DNA from: Epiperipatus broadwayi
Lineage: Eukaryota > Onychophora > Udeonychophora > Euonychophora > Peripatidae
Direction: 5' to 3'
DNA: 64,000 nt
Assembly: GCA_028023455.1 (NCBI GenBank)
Contig: JAQFVV010006216.1
Coordinates: forward strand, 1,739,445-1,803,444
A program made the translations under genes and the position numbers. The notes beneath the pieces were generated by a model, which saw nothing but the letters and a program-made list of their open reading frames with translations, was not told the DNA's origin and made no database searches. Below, piece after piece: positions 49,250 to 61,949 of this stretch. Positions within the stretch are counted from its first letter, which is position 1, and each line of letters starts with the position of its first letter.

Positions 49250-52200
49250 AACTGAAAATCCATGAAAGGAGTTTGCTATTAATTGAAAGGAGACCCTTTG
49301 ATTCCTCTTGGAAGCCTTAAAGGAACCAAGCAAAGCAAATTCCCAAAGCAAATTCCTAATGTCCACTCCATACGTTCTTGTCGTTGCAGCTGTTATTACT
49401 ATGTGACTATTCATATAGTATACAAACATGGATGGGCTGCTCACCAACAAGCATTAGCCAGTGTGGTGTTTATTGGCTTTTTACCTCCGAGTTTAAAAAT
49501 ATTTTTTAAAAATAAATCATGACCCTTATTCCCAGAAGGCTGTAAAGTCACCAACCAAGGCAGGTGTTGGTGCCTGACAGCGGAGGGTGATAAGAATCCC
49601 CTGATTGTGGAATCAGGCTGCCATTTGATGATTACTTTTTATTTAGGTACTTATAACTGCAGATCACTTTCAAGTGAAGGAAGATCGCAAGAGTTAGAAG
49701 AAGAACTGTCTTATATTAAATGGGACATTATTGGACTTTGTGAAGTTAGAAGAAAAGGTGAAGAAACAATTGATTTAAAAAGTGGACATATACTCTACTA
49801 TAATGGCACAAATATTAGAAATACGAGTGGAGCAGAATTCATTATAAATAAAAAATAGAAGAATAACATTGTGGAGATTGATGGTGTATCAGACAGAGTG
49901 GCAAGATTAGTTTTACAACTTAATAGCAGATACCAAATGCAGATAATTCAGGTTTATGCCCCAACAAGTTCTCATAGGGATGAAATTATAGAAGATTTTT
50001 ATATGGATGTAGAAAAGGCTTTTGATCAGAGTGAACAACATTTTAAAATTGTTATGGGAGACTAATGCTAGAATTGGTAAACAAATGAAAGATGAAAGTG
50101 TTGTAAGTAGTTTTGGTTATGGTAATTGAAATGAAAGAGGACATAGACTTGTGGAGTTTGCAGAGAAAGAAAAACTTATATTCTTTTTTTTCAGAAAAAT
50201 ATTAAAAGGAAATGGACATGGAAGCATCCAAATGAAGGTACAGCAGAATTGGATTATATTTTGACTAACCGAAAATACATATTTCAAGATTGTAATGTTC
50301 TCAATAAATTTAACACAGGAAGTGATCACCAATTAGTAAGATGTAACTAGAAAGACAAAAATTATTAAGAAAAACAATATTTACTATTGATATTCCTAAT
50401 CTTCAGAAACATTCTAATGAATTTAAATTACAACTTACAAATCAGTTTCAAGTATTAGTAGATTTTGAACATGATTCAGATTTGAATGACCTTAATAGGA
50501 AAATAAGCGATACACTTTTAAAAACTGCAACAAAGATAGCTGGTAAAAAAACACAGCAATTGACCAGTAAAATTTCTACTGAGATTAGAGAATTTATAAA
50601 GAAAAGAAGGAATATGAGGATATACAACAATGATGCATTAAAAAAGATTGAATATCTCAAATTTTGTAAAATGATGCGGAAAAAGTTGAAAATGATATAA
50701 GAAAGTATAATTGTGAACTAGCAAGGAAAGCTGTAGAAGAGAATAGAAGTCTAAAGAGTGTAAAACAACATTTTGGTATTGGTAGTAAATTTATATCTGC
50801 AATAACAAAAAAAGATAGCATTATTACTAAAAAGAGAGATGACATCATAAAATGTGTAGAAGAATTATATAGTAATAAGGAACAAGTGCATCCTATACAC
50901 ATATTTTCCGAATTGCCCAGAATTTTAAATAAAGAAGTGAGACATGCAATTAAAAGTATGAAGAAAGGAAAGGCTCCAGGTAATAATGGAATTGTAATTG
51001 GTATATTAAAAGAAGCAGGTGAAGAAGTAGAAATTTTTTTAGCAAAGTTATATACCAAATGTCTAAATGATAAAGATGTACCAGATGAGTGGAAGAATGC
51101 AGTATTAATATTAATATTTAAAAAAAAGTGATAAAGAAGATATTAGAAATTACAGACCTATCAGTCTTTTATCAGTTTTATACAACATTTTTACTAAGAT
51201 AATTACAACTCGTCTACAGAAAACACTGGATTTCCACCAACCAAGAGAACAAGCTGGATTTAAAAGTGGTTTTAGTACAGTAGATCATATCCAGGTATTG
51301 AGAGAAATAATAGAAAGGACAAATGAATATGAGATGTCATTATGCTTAGGATTTGTAGACTATGAAAAGGCATTTGATTCTATAAACATTTCTTCAGTGA
51401 TTAAAGCATTGGATCATCAAGGTATAAGATCCAGGATATGGTCATATTTTAAAGAATATTTATAAAAATGCAACAGCAACAATTAGATTACATAATGATA
51501 GTAGGAAAATTAACATTGAAAAGGGTGTAAGACAGGGTGACTCCATATCTCCAAAACTTTTTACAGCAGTGCTGCAAGAAGTATTTTGTGGATTAAAAGA
51601 AGAAGCTGAAGGGGTGAAAGCAAATGGAGATTATTTAAGTCATTTAGATTTTTCAGATGATGTAGTTGTTTTTGCAAACAATGTTTTAGAGCTACAGGAA
51701 ATGTTGCAGGAGTTATCAGATGAAAGTAGGAAAGTGGGACTAAAGATAAATGGTAAAAAGACTAAAGTAATGTTTAATAGATTTTCTCAAAATATGAAAA
51801 TAAAGATTGATTATGATGAGTTAGAAGAATTTAACAGTTACAAATACCTTGGTCAGATTATTAATACAGATGGAAATATAATGGATGAAATTAATCATAG
51901 AATTAAACTTGTTTGGAGTGCTTTTGGTAGAAATAATTTGATACTAAAAGGAAATATGCCTATGTGTTTGAAAAGGAAGGTCTTTAATAAATATATGTAT
52001 CTTAGACTTGGACACTTAATAGAAGAGCAATACAGAGACTTCAGACCACTCAAAGAAGTATGGAGAGATGCATGTTGGGAGTAACAAAAAGGGATCGAAA
52101 ACACAATGTATGGGTAAGAAAACAAACAGGTGTTACTGATCTCATTGAAAAAATTAAAAGACTGAAGTGGAGTTAGGCTGGACATATTGTTAGAAGAGAG

Positions 52201-52405
52201 GATAACAGATGGACAATTGAAATTTTAAACTGGATCCCAAGAGATTGTAAAAGACCCAGAAAAAGACCACATGTGAGATGGATGGATGAAATAAGAAAGT
52301 GTGCAGGGGCGATGTGGAAAAGAGAAGCTAAAGATAGGAAAAGATGGATTGAACTTGGAGAGACCTTCATACCGCACTGGATTGATAATGGTTGTTGATG
52401 ATGAT
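49250..52405 (+). mobile_element. RTE-type LINE, copy 2, best preserved
   Basis: Autonomous non-LTR retrotransposon relic. The leader matches copy 1 but lacks about 130 bp. The endonuclease starts in 49607-49858 (GTYNCRSLSSEGR; IIGLCEVRRKGEE with the catalytic Glu), continues in 49871-50065 (IIQVYAPTSSHRDE), breaks where two bases are lost in the MGDFNA motif near 50060, and resumes with GSDHQLVRC near 50320. The reverse transcriptase has NYRPISLLSVLY near 51150, YEKAFDSIN near 51360, RQGDSISPKLFTAVLQ near 51530-51575 and FSDDVVVF at 51650-51673. The C-terminal basic region (EILNWIPRDCKRPRKRPH, WMDEIRKCAG) ends near 52395 with WIDNG, then a (GAT)n tail. Few changes separate it from an intact frame compared with the other copies. 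Confidence 0.93.
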
Positions 52406-52720
52406 GATACATTATAATTACTTTAATGTCAGTTAGATTTTGCAATTATCAATCATCAATTATTTCAAGACAATAGAAAATCTTAAAAAAACATATTTTG
52501 TTTTAAACGATTTTAAAAAATCTGCATATTAATATATAAAATTTATATTCCTCTGATATCAGTAAAATTATGTAGTTTTCCAAAATATCCATTAAAATAA
52601 TTATTCAAACTACGTACATAACCCAAGATAAAACAACTTAGAAAAAAAATTGTTTACATGAAGATAAGAAATTAAGAACAATAACTTCCAACCTAAAAAT
52701 CCATTAAAAATAAAAAGCTG
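52406..52720 (+). repeat. Tandem-repeat unit right of LINE copy 2
   Basis: The unit running from CATTATAATTACTTTAATGT to TCCATTAAAAA is followed at about 52727 by a diverged next unit (CATTATATTACTTTGATGTC), giving a period near 320 bp. Its second half matches the sequence just left of the LINE. Confidence 0.7.
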
Positions 52721-52884
52721 TACCCATTATATTACTTTGATGTCTGTAAAATTTAACAGTTTCCGATGATGTTATGTCAAAACAATTGGTTTAACTGATT
52801 CAAAAATATACACATGCACATTAATCCTTGATAAGTTTTATGAAATGTATAAAATTTATAAATATAAAAGCAAAATAAATGATG
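52721..52884 (+). repeat. Next diverged unit of the same tandem repeat
   Basis: It begins like the preceding unit, then drifts away after about 110 bp (ACACATGCACATTAATCC against TCTGCATATTAATA). Confidence 0.5.
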
Positions 52885-52889
52885 TCTGT

Positions 52890-52984
52890 CATAAGCATAG
52901 TGTTAATTCAAGCTCTCTGTCCATAGCGTAATGTTAATTCAAGCTCTCTGTCCATAGCGTAATGTTAATTCAAGCTTTCTGTCC
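52890..52984 (+). repeat. 31-bp minisatellite, three units
   Basis: Three tandem copies of a unit containing GTTAATTCAAGCTCTCTGTC (units start at about 52892, 52923 and 52954). Units two and three differ by one base. Confidence 0.95.
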
Positions 52985-53120
52985 GTATAATAACATAGAA
53001 AAAACAGGTTCTATATCCAAAAGCTGTCAATAATAAAAACAAGAAGCTATTTAACAAAAACTCCATTAGTATTTAAAGAGAGAATAAAACATGTTCTTCT
53101 CCTTCAAGCACTCGAAATAA

Positions 53121-53329
<209 letters not shown>

Positions 53330-53474
53330 CATCCAACATTTATTTATTATGTGCATTTCAACATTTATACTTTAACAGAAATACACAATAAACATAAAAA
53401 AAAAAAAATTAAAAAAAGCAATAAGCAAATACAAATTACATACATAAGATTATATATATGTTCATACTTTTATG
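53330..53474. other. Short AT-rich spacer before the family B array
   Basis: Includes an A-run at 53397-53407. Nothing else. Confidence 0.5.
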
Positions 53475-53581
53475 TTTAAAACAAGCCAAAACTCTCCATA
53501 CAGTAGTGCACCCTGTGCCAACCAAAGTAATCAATGGATGCCAGAAGGCTTGTGCATAAAATCCCTATCTAGTGCCTACTC

Positions 53582-53640
53582 ATCCAATATCCCCAGACTA
53601 GTTTCTGGCTTGTGGCCTTTGTCAGTGAGGAGTCTTGGAT
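53582..53640 (-). ncRNA. Hammerhead motif B1, core mutated
   Basis: Minus strand: ATCCAA, loop GAC, TCCTCA, CTGACAA, stem II GGC/GCC, GAAA, stem III palindrome ACTAGT, cleavage C, TGGGGA, TA, TTGGAT. Both helix I segments pair. The core box is CTGACAA instead of CTGATGA: position 7 is variable but the invariant G8 is A, so it should be inactive. Confidence 0.62.
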
Positions 53641-54176
53641 CTGAGAGCACTGCACCTAGACCATAGGATCTAATGCAACCCTCCAGCAGCCACCCTTTAT
53701 CTCAACTTAACTTCAAAACTACGAGAATGAAATTGAAAACACAATAATATTTTCAATCTAAGCTCAATAGCTTATACAGTCATATGGATCTGGCCTTAGT
53801 TCAGCACCCATACATTTTAGTGTCTTTAGCTCTTTAACAGCCATAGCACAGGGTGGTGATACTGTATGGAGACTTTTGCCTTGTTTAATAACAATTATGT
53901 GGTAGTATAAGAGATGATGATCATGTGATGTTTAGTGATTTAACACCAATCCTGCCTAATAGGATAGTGGTAATTATGATTGTTAAAGAGCCAAAGACAC
54001 CAAAATGTATGGGTGCTGAACTGAATTCAGACCCATATGACTATATAAGCTATTGAGTTTAGATTGAGAATATTGTGTTTTCAATTTCATTCTCATAGTT
54101 TTGTAGTTAAGTAGAGATAAAAGGTGGCTGCTGGAGAGTTGGATTATATCCTAAGATCTAGGTGCAGTACTGTCAG

Positions 54177-54235
54177 ATCCAAGGCTCCTCACTGATGAAG
54201 GCCACAAGCCAGAAACTAGTCTGGGGATATTGGAT
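54177..54235 (+). ncRNA. Hammerhead ribozyme motif B2, intact core
   Basis: ATCCAA, loop GGC, TCCTCA, CTGATGA, stem II GGC/GCC with CACAA loop, GAAA, palindrome ACTAGT, cleavage C, TGGGGA, TA, TTGGAT. ATCCAA/TTGGAT pair perfectly and TCCTCA/TGGGGA pair with one G-U. All invariant core residues are present. The foot of stem II (10.1/11.1) is A-A rather than G-C. The best family B candidate for cleavage tests. Confidence 0.75.
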
Positions 54236-54611
54236 GAATATGCATTAGATAGGGATTTTATGCACCAGCCTTCTGGCATCCATTGATTACTTTGGTTGAC
54301 ACAGAGTGGCACTATTGTATAGTTTTGCCTTGTTTAATAACAATTATGTGCTAGTATAAAAGATGGTGATCATGTGATGTTTAGTGGTTTAACATCAATC
54401 CTGCCTAATAGGATAATCATGGCTATGGTTGTTAAAGAGCCAAAGACACCAAAATGTATGGGTGCTGAACTGAGTCCAGACCCAAATGACTTTATAAGCT
54501 ATTGAGATTGTGTTTTCAATTTCATTCTCCTAGTTTTGTAGTTAAGTAGAGATAAAAGGTAGCTGCTGGAGGGTTGCATTAGATCCTAAGATCTAGGTGC
54601 ATTGCTCTCAG

Positions 54612-54670
54612 ATCCAAAGCTCCTCACTGATGAAGGCCACAAGCCAGAAACTAGTCGGGAAATATTGGAT
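54612..54670 (+). ncRNA. Hammerhead ribozyme motif B3
   Basis: Core CTGATGA, GAAA and GTC intact and ATCCAA/TTGGAT still pairs. The strand after the cleavage site reads GGGAAA instead of TGGGGA, which weakens proximal helix I. Confidence 0.6.
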
Positions 54671-55067
54671 GAGTAGGCACTACATAGGGATTTTATGCCA
54701 CAAGCCTTCTGGCACTCATTGATTACTCTGGTTGGATTGGCACAGGGAGGCACTACTGTATGGAGAGTTTTTCCTTGTTTAATAACAATTACGTAGCAGT
54801 ATAAGAGATGGTAATCATGTGATGCTTAGTGGTTTAACACCAATCCTGTCTAATAGGATAGTGGTGGTTATGGTTGTTAAAGAGCCAAAGATACCAAAAT
54901 GTAGGGTGCTGAACTGAGTTCAGACCCATATGACTATATAAGCTATTGAGCTTAGATTAAAAATATTGTTTTCAATTTCATTCTCATAGTTTTCTAGTTA
55001 AATAGAGATAAAAGGTGGCTGCTGGAGAGTTGCATCAGATCCTAAGATCTAGGTGCAGTGCTCTCAA

Positions 55068-55124
55068 ATCCAAGGCTCCTCACTGATGAAGGCCACAAGC
55101 CAGAAAAGTCTGGGGATATGGGAT
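55068..55124 (+). ncRNA. Hammerhead ribozyme motif B4, stem III damaged
   Basis: CTGATGA and stem II are intact, but the stretch from GAAA to the cleavage triplet reads GAAAAGTC, so the palindromic ACTAGT of stem III is lost. Distal helix I has one mismatch (ATCCAA against TGGGAT). Confidence 0.58.
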
Positions 55125-55290
55125 GAATAGGCATTAGATAGGGATTTTATGCACAAGCCTTCTGGCATCCATTGATTACTTTGGTTGCTACAGGGTGGCG
55201 GTACTGTATGGAGTTTTGCCTTGTGTAACAACAATTATGTGCTAGTATAAGATATGGTGATCATATGATGTTTAGTGGTTTAATTATAAG

Positions 55291-56685
55291 TTTAATTGTT
55301 TTCTAACATTCATAATAAAATGATCACAAAAATATCAACATTATTATAGTATTTACAGTCTAGTAATAACTGACTTGCTGAAGACAGTATTTTTACATTT
55401 ATTAACCTTGAAAGTGTGCATTCTCTTAACAGATGACTAGATATGTGCATTTCTCTTAACAGATGACTAGATACTTTCAATTTTATTTTCGATATACAGT
55501 CCTTGACATCAGTGAAACAAATTTGGCCACAGAAAATATCCATGGTAACAGATTATAAAATCAAAATTAATATTTAATCTGCTTTTTTACAAATATACTA
55601 AATACATATGACATTAATGAAAACATTGAGTCACATAAAAATATAATCACCATTCGTTTTGCAGCTCCATAGTTTTATGTACTTTTAATGAGTTATCATG
55701 CTTAATTAATAAAAGTAACAATAGGATGTATTATATATGAATTTAATTATTATAATATGATTTTATTATAAAATTTGTACAGATAAAAAAAATTTTGGGG
55801 GGTTATAAAAAGAAAGAGGGATAAGTAAATTCAACACCATATTCTATTACAAAGAATCATATTATCCATGCATGATATTTTTGGCCATTATATATACACA
55901 GAGATTCCACATATATAGTATATGTAAAAAGAGATATTTAGGCGTACAAACTATTTTTTATTTTATATATCATCTGAAACCTTGATTGAAAACTCTTACT
56001 AGAAAAGTTGAAGAAAACAGTTTATTGACCCTTTCAGACCTCTTTATTGTATAAAACACAGAGGTTTCTCTTCTACAGTTAAAAGACTAAAAAAGGAAGC
56101 ACTATTTTACTTTTAAATTACTCCTAATGGTAGGAAAAGATTAGCTTCTGGTTTAGCTGAATCACAAGAGCAGAAATAAAATGAGTAAACTGAACCTTCA
56201 GGTGATAAAGGAAAAGAAGCCAGTCAAAAGCTACAGGGATAAGTCACTTATAAAAAGAAGAAACTGATGCTCTCAGAAAAAAAAAAATTAAATGGATTTT
56301 TTAAAATCACTACATTAAATTTTATACAATATGTTTAACAAGAGATATTTTCAATGATATTGGATTCTGAGTAAGTGTTGTCCACCAGCTTGCCTTTTGA
56401 TTTGAAACATTGATTCTTGACAAATCAATATCAACTGTTTTTTTAAGTCCATATCCTTTTTATTCAAAAACCTATATATATATACATATAATTTACAAAT
56501 CATTTAATAATAAATAAGCATATATTAACTGAATCTGAAGATCTCTATGTAAAAAAAGATTAGATAACCAATCAATAATAACGCATCTAGGTTGATAGTA
56601 TTTAGACATTGTTTGCAAACCTAATTTGCACAGTTTATTTTAAAGCTGGATTACAAACTTTGATCATTTTATATCATTAAGATCC
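55291..56685. other. AT-rich sequence, no gene recognised
   Basis: A small direct duplication lies near 55415-55470 (TGCATTTCTCTTAACAGATG-like phrase twice). The minus frame 55310-55543 owes its repeated sequence to this. Confidence 0.5.
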
Positions 56686-56686
56686 A

Positions 56687-56735
56687 TATATATATATATA
56701 TATATATATATATGGGTGTGTGTGTGCATATACAC
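56687..56735. repeat. (TA)n(TG)n microsatellite
   Basis: About thirteen TA units followed by a short interrupted TG run. Confidence 0.9.
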
Positions 56736-59376
56736 ACATATATTCATTAAGGCAAAAATTTTCACATGTACAATGTAGACATATAGTTCAGATTTAATCA
56801 AATATTAAATTGCTATTAACATCAACATTATACATGTATTGGCGGGATTGAATCTGCTATTATCAGATTCTAAAAATCAAGAAATTATATACTAGGTATA
56901 CTTTGTAGCAGATAAAGAGAATTATTCTAATTCCAGTCAAGTGATATTAATAAAAACAACCATTAAACTTTTGAAATAATTTTTATGCCCTAATTTGATT
57001 CTTCGTATTGATTAAAAAATTATACCCAGGTTGACATATATTTTAAAAAGTCAATATTCTTCATTTACTTCACATGCCCAATTCAATAAAAATATTCGCT
57101 TATATTTGTAATTTTCTAATATCATCACATCCATCAAATTAAAAAAGAAAATAATTGCTCTTAGGAATTAGAAATCATATTTTCAAAATATATTGTGTTA
57201 CCAGGAGGCAAATCTCTCACTTTCCTACAAACTATATGTCAGAATGACAACCTTATACACAACTAATTTAGATAAAGAAGTTAAATCGCTATGCTATAAT
57301 TATACAATTATCTTTATCACATTAAATGTGGACACCATATACGTTAAGCTGAAGATATTGCAGTATCTCAGTACATAAGTAAATTTTTTCTATCTAAAAA
57401 AATATGAAGATGAATTAACAATGTAACAATAATCAAAGCCAAATGTTCTTGAAAATATTTTTTTCCTATCACTAACTACTGAAGCTTTGAGTTTTTTTAA
57501 AAATTGATTAGTTTAAAAAAATATTTTGATAAAGTGAAGCCATGGTAACTATTTAAAAAAACATAAAAAAACACACAAAATTAATGAAAGCATTAAAATT
57601 TATAATTTTAATAAATTTTATAATGTGGCATTTTGTCTTATCCTAATTTCAAAATGTTTAATGTTACAATTTAGATATATGAAACATATTTACGAATAAT
57701 GTTTATGTAAATTACATTTTATGATTTTTTTAGCTTCCAAAAATTAATATCATACAATATTTCATTTAATAAAATGCTTTCTAAACTTAAAGTTCATAAC
57801 TTTACAAAAATTTAAAAAAAATTAGAAAGTTTTCTTAAATGATAAAATTAAAATTACAAAAAAAAAAAAAAAATAGAACTGGTAAAATATTTGTAATCCA
57901 TCAGAAAGTTGAAGTTTATATGCATAGTTATCCGAAAATCTGAAATAAATAACTTGGAAATTGTTTAGATTTTGTAATCAATATGGATTTAAAAACATAA
58001 AAACAGAAAGAAAGGCTATGTCTGCCAATAATGAATCTGTTGCTATGTTTTTATAGAAAAAACAATTATTGAAGAAAAGGGTAGTGTTCAATTAAAATAA
58101 TACTGGTTATTCTGATAAATCAGTGAATTAAGATCAACATGTAACATTTTACTGATTATTTTTAAAAAGTAGAGCTATAGTAGATTTTATTATGTTTGTT
58201 GAATGAATGACTAAACACACACAGTAAATATTATCTGTAAATGTCCACTCATAATTTAGTATTAATAATTACAATTTATTTAAATTTTATTTATAATATA
58301 ATCTTATGCACATGTGTGTAAATGTTGAAATGTATTGTTTATTTAAAGCTTAGTATATAAAATATATTGTAATATAATCAAAGCTAATCAACAAAATATG
58401 TACATATAACATATGAAATGTATATGTAAGGTGATTGAAATAAAATATAGTGAATAATGTAGCTGCACAATATTACATTCAAAGACTGCAAATCCAGGAA
58501 GGAATAAAAATTTACTCTTAGTAATAAACACCAGGTAAAGTGCTCCTTGAAGAGCATAATATTTTCATTTAAACTAAAAGTCAGATTTGAAATATACAAA
58601 AATCTCACTCCACTTCTTCATAAAACATATAGATCTTTGGATTTGTATAGTTGTTTTCAATTAAATATTTATTATTAGAAAAATGAAAGACGTTCATTAC
58701 CAAGAAATATCTAGTACCAATTATCAGTTTTTACTAGGCCCAATCTTGATATGGTATTTTGATAATGCTTTACAACATCATTACTTCCGAAAATAGCCTC
58801 AAATCTATTCCAGAAGTGAATTTCAAGTTATTCCCTTTAGAATATAGCAGATGCTGCTTGGCATAGATAGAAATTCAATAGAACAATTAGTTGAGTTCCT
58901 AAATACTATAGATATGACTCAGCAAAATCAATAAAGTAGATTAAAATATAAATCTAAAGAACCAATTTATATTAATGAAATAGAAGTAGGGAAAAGAGAA
59001 AATAACAATGCAGGTAGGAATTGGAAAATTGGTTCAGGTGTTGATCCATTGGTCATGAAGATTCTAATAAAAAGGTGATAGCCCTGAAAGAGATATTTTG
59101 GTTTTATCACATATACTTGGAAGATTTCAAACTTCTAAAGGGGATAGAATTCAAACGTCTATAAGATTGAAATAATGTAAAAACCATTTCTTGTTTTATA
59201 TATATATTAAAACAAGTTATCAATCTTATGAAGAATTCTTTTGATATTAAGTGAATGTGGAGTTTGAAGTGAATTATGGGAAGTTTTGTTTGTTTGTATA
59301 TATATGTTAGTTCCTTTAGTTTGATTTTCACTTGAGAAGGTCTATTTGTAGTAGATGAAACCATGGTTGTTGTTGT
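56736..59376. other. AT-rich sequence, no gene recognised
   Basis: Several short frames (57193-57378, 58384-58608, 59107-59364) have no motif. An A16 run lies near 57857. Confidence 0.5.
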
Positions 59377-59377
<1 letters not shown>

Positions 59378-59475
<98 letters not shown>

Positions 59476-59508
59476 ATAATAATGATGATGATGATAATAA
59501 TAATAATA
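59378..59508. repeat. (TTA)n with (TAA)n(TGA)n tail
   Basis: About 32 TTA units, then TAA/TGA units on the same strand. This makes the right end partly complementary to the TTA run, so it can fold back. Confidence 0.97.
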
Positions 59509-60774
59509 TGATAGTTTTGTCAGAGCTCATAAGTTAAATGTAACCTAATTAAATGAATTGTCTCCGATATGGTTATATACTTGAGTTAATATATATGTAT
59601 ATTTTATGCATTGGATTCATCCCTAGGTAGTATCAAATAATGTATGAATATTGTAATAAATTTTGTGTTATTTCATTTATATTATTATAAATGTTCATTT
59701 TTAGTGTAAGTAAACATAGCTATCACACACACAAATTGGAACATATTGCCATGTTTTCTTTTGAGCTATTAGTAGGTAAATGGGGGGGGGGATAACATCT
59801 AAGAAGCTAGGAAGGATTTGGAACCCAACCTATAGATATTTCTCTTTTTAGAAATGGTACTCTAATCTATAGTATGGCAGATATTTTTTTAAATAATAAA
59901 TATCATCTATAGTAGAAAGGAATATACCCTCTCAGTATTTAAATGTTTGATGGAAATGGTGGTCATGAATTATGATTGAATATTCAGTCTGATCATCATT
60001 AGTTAGGATATTAGGCTTTAAAAAATAATAGTTTGTTATTCCTGACTAACATTCACCCCAGGGTTTAATTCCTGTTACATTTTGATAAAGAATTATATAT
60101 GTTTAAAAAAAGGAGCAAAACTGCAGGTCTATTTCTATATTTACATGTAAACATCTGCCTTCAAAATCATAAAAATAGTTACTACTTTTGCCCCCTTAGA
60201 TCATTTGTAATGAACAAACATTGCAGTTTAACTTGGAATAAAAAAAATTAGAAAAGTTTTACATATATAGACATACTAATAAAAACAAAAATTAGAATTG
60301 TCAAGCTATAATGTTTCCTGTGACATTCTATGAATGGAAAAGTTGGACATTGAAAAAAAAAGAAAAAATATTGTTTGTAGAATGTGAAGCTCACAAATTA
60401 TTTGCAGAATTGATAGTATAACAAAGAAAATGAAACAAATGGATGCTTTCTCAGATTATCCTGACATCTTATTTGCAGGTACAAATGAGTTATATTGAAA
60501 TAATTCTATTTTGATCATAATATAAAACAATATAATTTATTAAAATTTTTTTTGCAAAGCTTGGAAATATTGGTCATGAAAAAGAAGAAGATGGTTGCCA
60601 ATCATATGGAGATATTTTATTACTATATTAAAGAACATATCTATGGGATGCTTAAATAATAATTAAATACTTCTCAAAAAATGCTAATCATATGATTACA
60701 AAAAGTCAGTTTGAACTGAATGTCACATGCCATCTTCATAATAATAAATGTAAACTATCATTTCATATTCATTC
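59509..60774. other. AT-rich sequence, no gene recognised
   Basis: A G10 run near 59782-59791. The frame 60692-60895 partly overlaps the LINE fragment that follows and is not a gene. Confidence 0.5.
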
Positions 60775-61304
60775 ATTATTGTTCCACTGCAGGATAAAAG
60801 ACTCTTTCTATTTAATCCACATTCTCACAATCATGAGTTCTTTTTTATATATCACTCTAGAAAACTTCTTAATTATATCCAATCATCTTATATGATCACT
60901 TTTTTAAATCCCTTCTGATCTAGTTCAAGACATCAGTTGTTTATCTATTGCTATCTCTTCAAGAAACATGTCCAGCCCATATCCATTTTGCTCTCTCAAT
61001 TCTTTCAAAACAGTTCACTGATACCTGCCTGATTTGTTGCCCATATATTGTGCTTTCAATCTTCCTTACTATTCCCAACAGACATCTTTCCACACATTGC
61101 AATGTAATCTGAAATAGCTATATTATTCTTCTATTAAAGGTTTAAACCTTAGATCAATAGATTAGCATTAGTAAAATCCATTCATTAAAAATCTTCCTTA
61201 GGTATAATTTCTTTTTAATAATATTTCTACCAAAATCATCCAAGTATAATTATGTCATTAATTTCATTGATTATGTTTTCAAATCTATTAACAATCTAAT
61301 ATAT
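60775..61304 (-). mobile_element. RTE-type LINE, copy 4, 3-prime fragment
   Basis: About 530 bp matching 4100-4650 of copy 1. It starts TTCCACTGCAGGATAAAAGAC (copy 1: TCCACTGCAGGATGAAGGTC) and holds the counterpart of ATATTGTGCTTTCAATC near 61045. It stops abruptly after the segment corresponding to the end of the reverse transcriptase, where the family C repeat begins. This is typical 5-prime truncation. Confidence 0.8.
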
Positions 61305-61525
61305 AGGGTATATGAGCACAGACTTTCACACAACCCACCACTCTCCCCACTATCTCATAATACTGATACACTTGAACACATATATGTTGAATGGATAAAT
61401 AATCACCAATAAATGTATTTCATGCTAAACCAGCAATCATCAGTTGGTCCAGATTACCATCTCCACACATATATGCTATAAGTGCTCAGATATATATTAA
61501 GATAGCCAAACCTCATACTCAAGAT
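61305..61525 (-). mobile_element. Hammerhead repeat family C, copy C4
   Basis: Reverse-complement match to 48900-49130, abutting the truncated LINE fragment directly, with the same outer border (ATAGGGTATATG) as copy C3. Confidence 0.8.
61401..61455 (-). ncRNA. Hammerhead ribozyme motif C4, intact core
   Basis: Minus strand: AATC, TGGA, CCAA, CTGATGA, TTGCT/AGCAT around GGTTT, GAAA, short A/U stem III, cleavage A, TTGG, T, GATT. Helix I pairs perfectly on both sides of its asymmetric loop. CTGATGA and GAAA are intact. The 10.1/11.1 pair is U-U here, while C1 and C2 keep G-C. Confidence 0.68.
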
Positions 61526-61949
61526 AAATATATTTACTACCAGTCTTTATTGTTTCTTTTTTTTGAAAAGCATTAAACATTATTTTAATCTTTTGAGCAT
61601 TTACCAATGCTCTATTTTTTTATAATTTCATAACTCTGTAAAATTTCTTGAATAAGGATTATATAATTATGTAATAATTAATGATAGTAGTGTTGAATAA
61701 AATAACCATTTGACCACTTCTCTTCACTAATGTTCTTATATAAGATTGAAAAATACTTTATATTCTTGACAACACTTTATGAAATAAAGAGTTATAGAAA
61801 ATATATAATCAAATCAAGTTCTCTAATATTTTACAATCTGTTATGTTATAACTGTTCACCAGTGCACAACGACTTTATTTTCATTTTTTTTTATTGTTAT
61901 GAATAAACTTGAACTCAATTGTTAAAATTGTATTAAATGATTATCTCTT
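61526..61949. other. AT-rich sequence, no gene recognised
   Basis: Nothing supported. Confidence 0.5.

Larger units (their letters stand above)
53475..55290. mobile_element. Hammerhead repeat family B: four units, first inverted (retrozyme-like)
   Basis: Unit 1 (53475-53850) is inverted relative to units 2-4 (53850-55290), so the array is head to head like family A. Hammerhead motifs in units 2-4 start at 54177, 54612 and 55068, giving spacings of 435 and 456 nt. All units share CCAAAATGTATGGGTGCTGA, a GGTGGCTGCTGGAGAGTTG-like phrase and CCTTCTGGCATCCATTGATT. There is no coding capacity. A block near AACTGAGTTCAGACCCATAT is also found in family A, at about the same distance before the hammerhead, so A and B appear related. 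Confidence 0.8.

Noticed and set aside
50448-51058. Minus-strand frames rich in Phe, Leu and Ser
   Set aside because: Antisense shadows of LINE copy 2.
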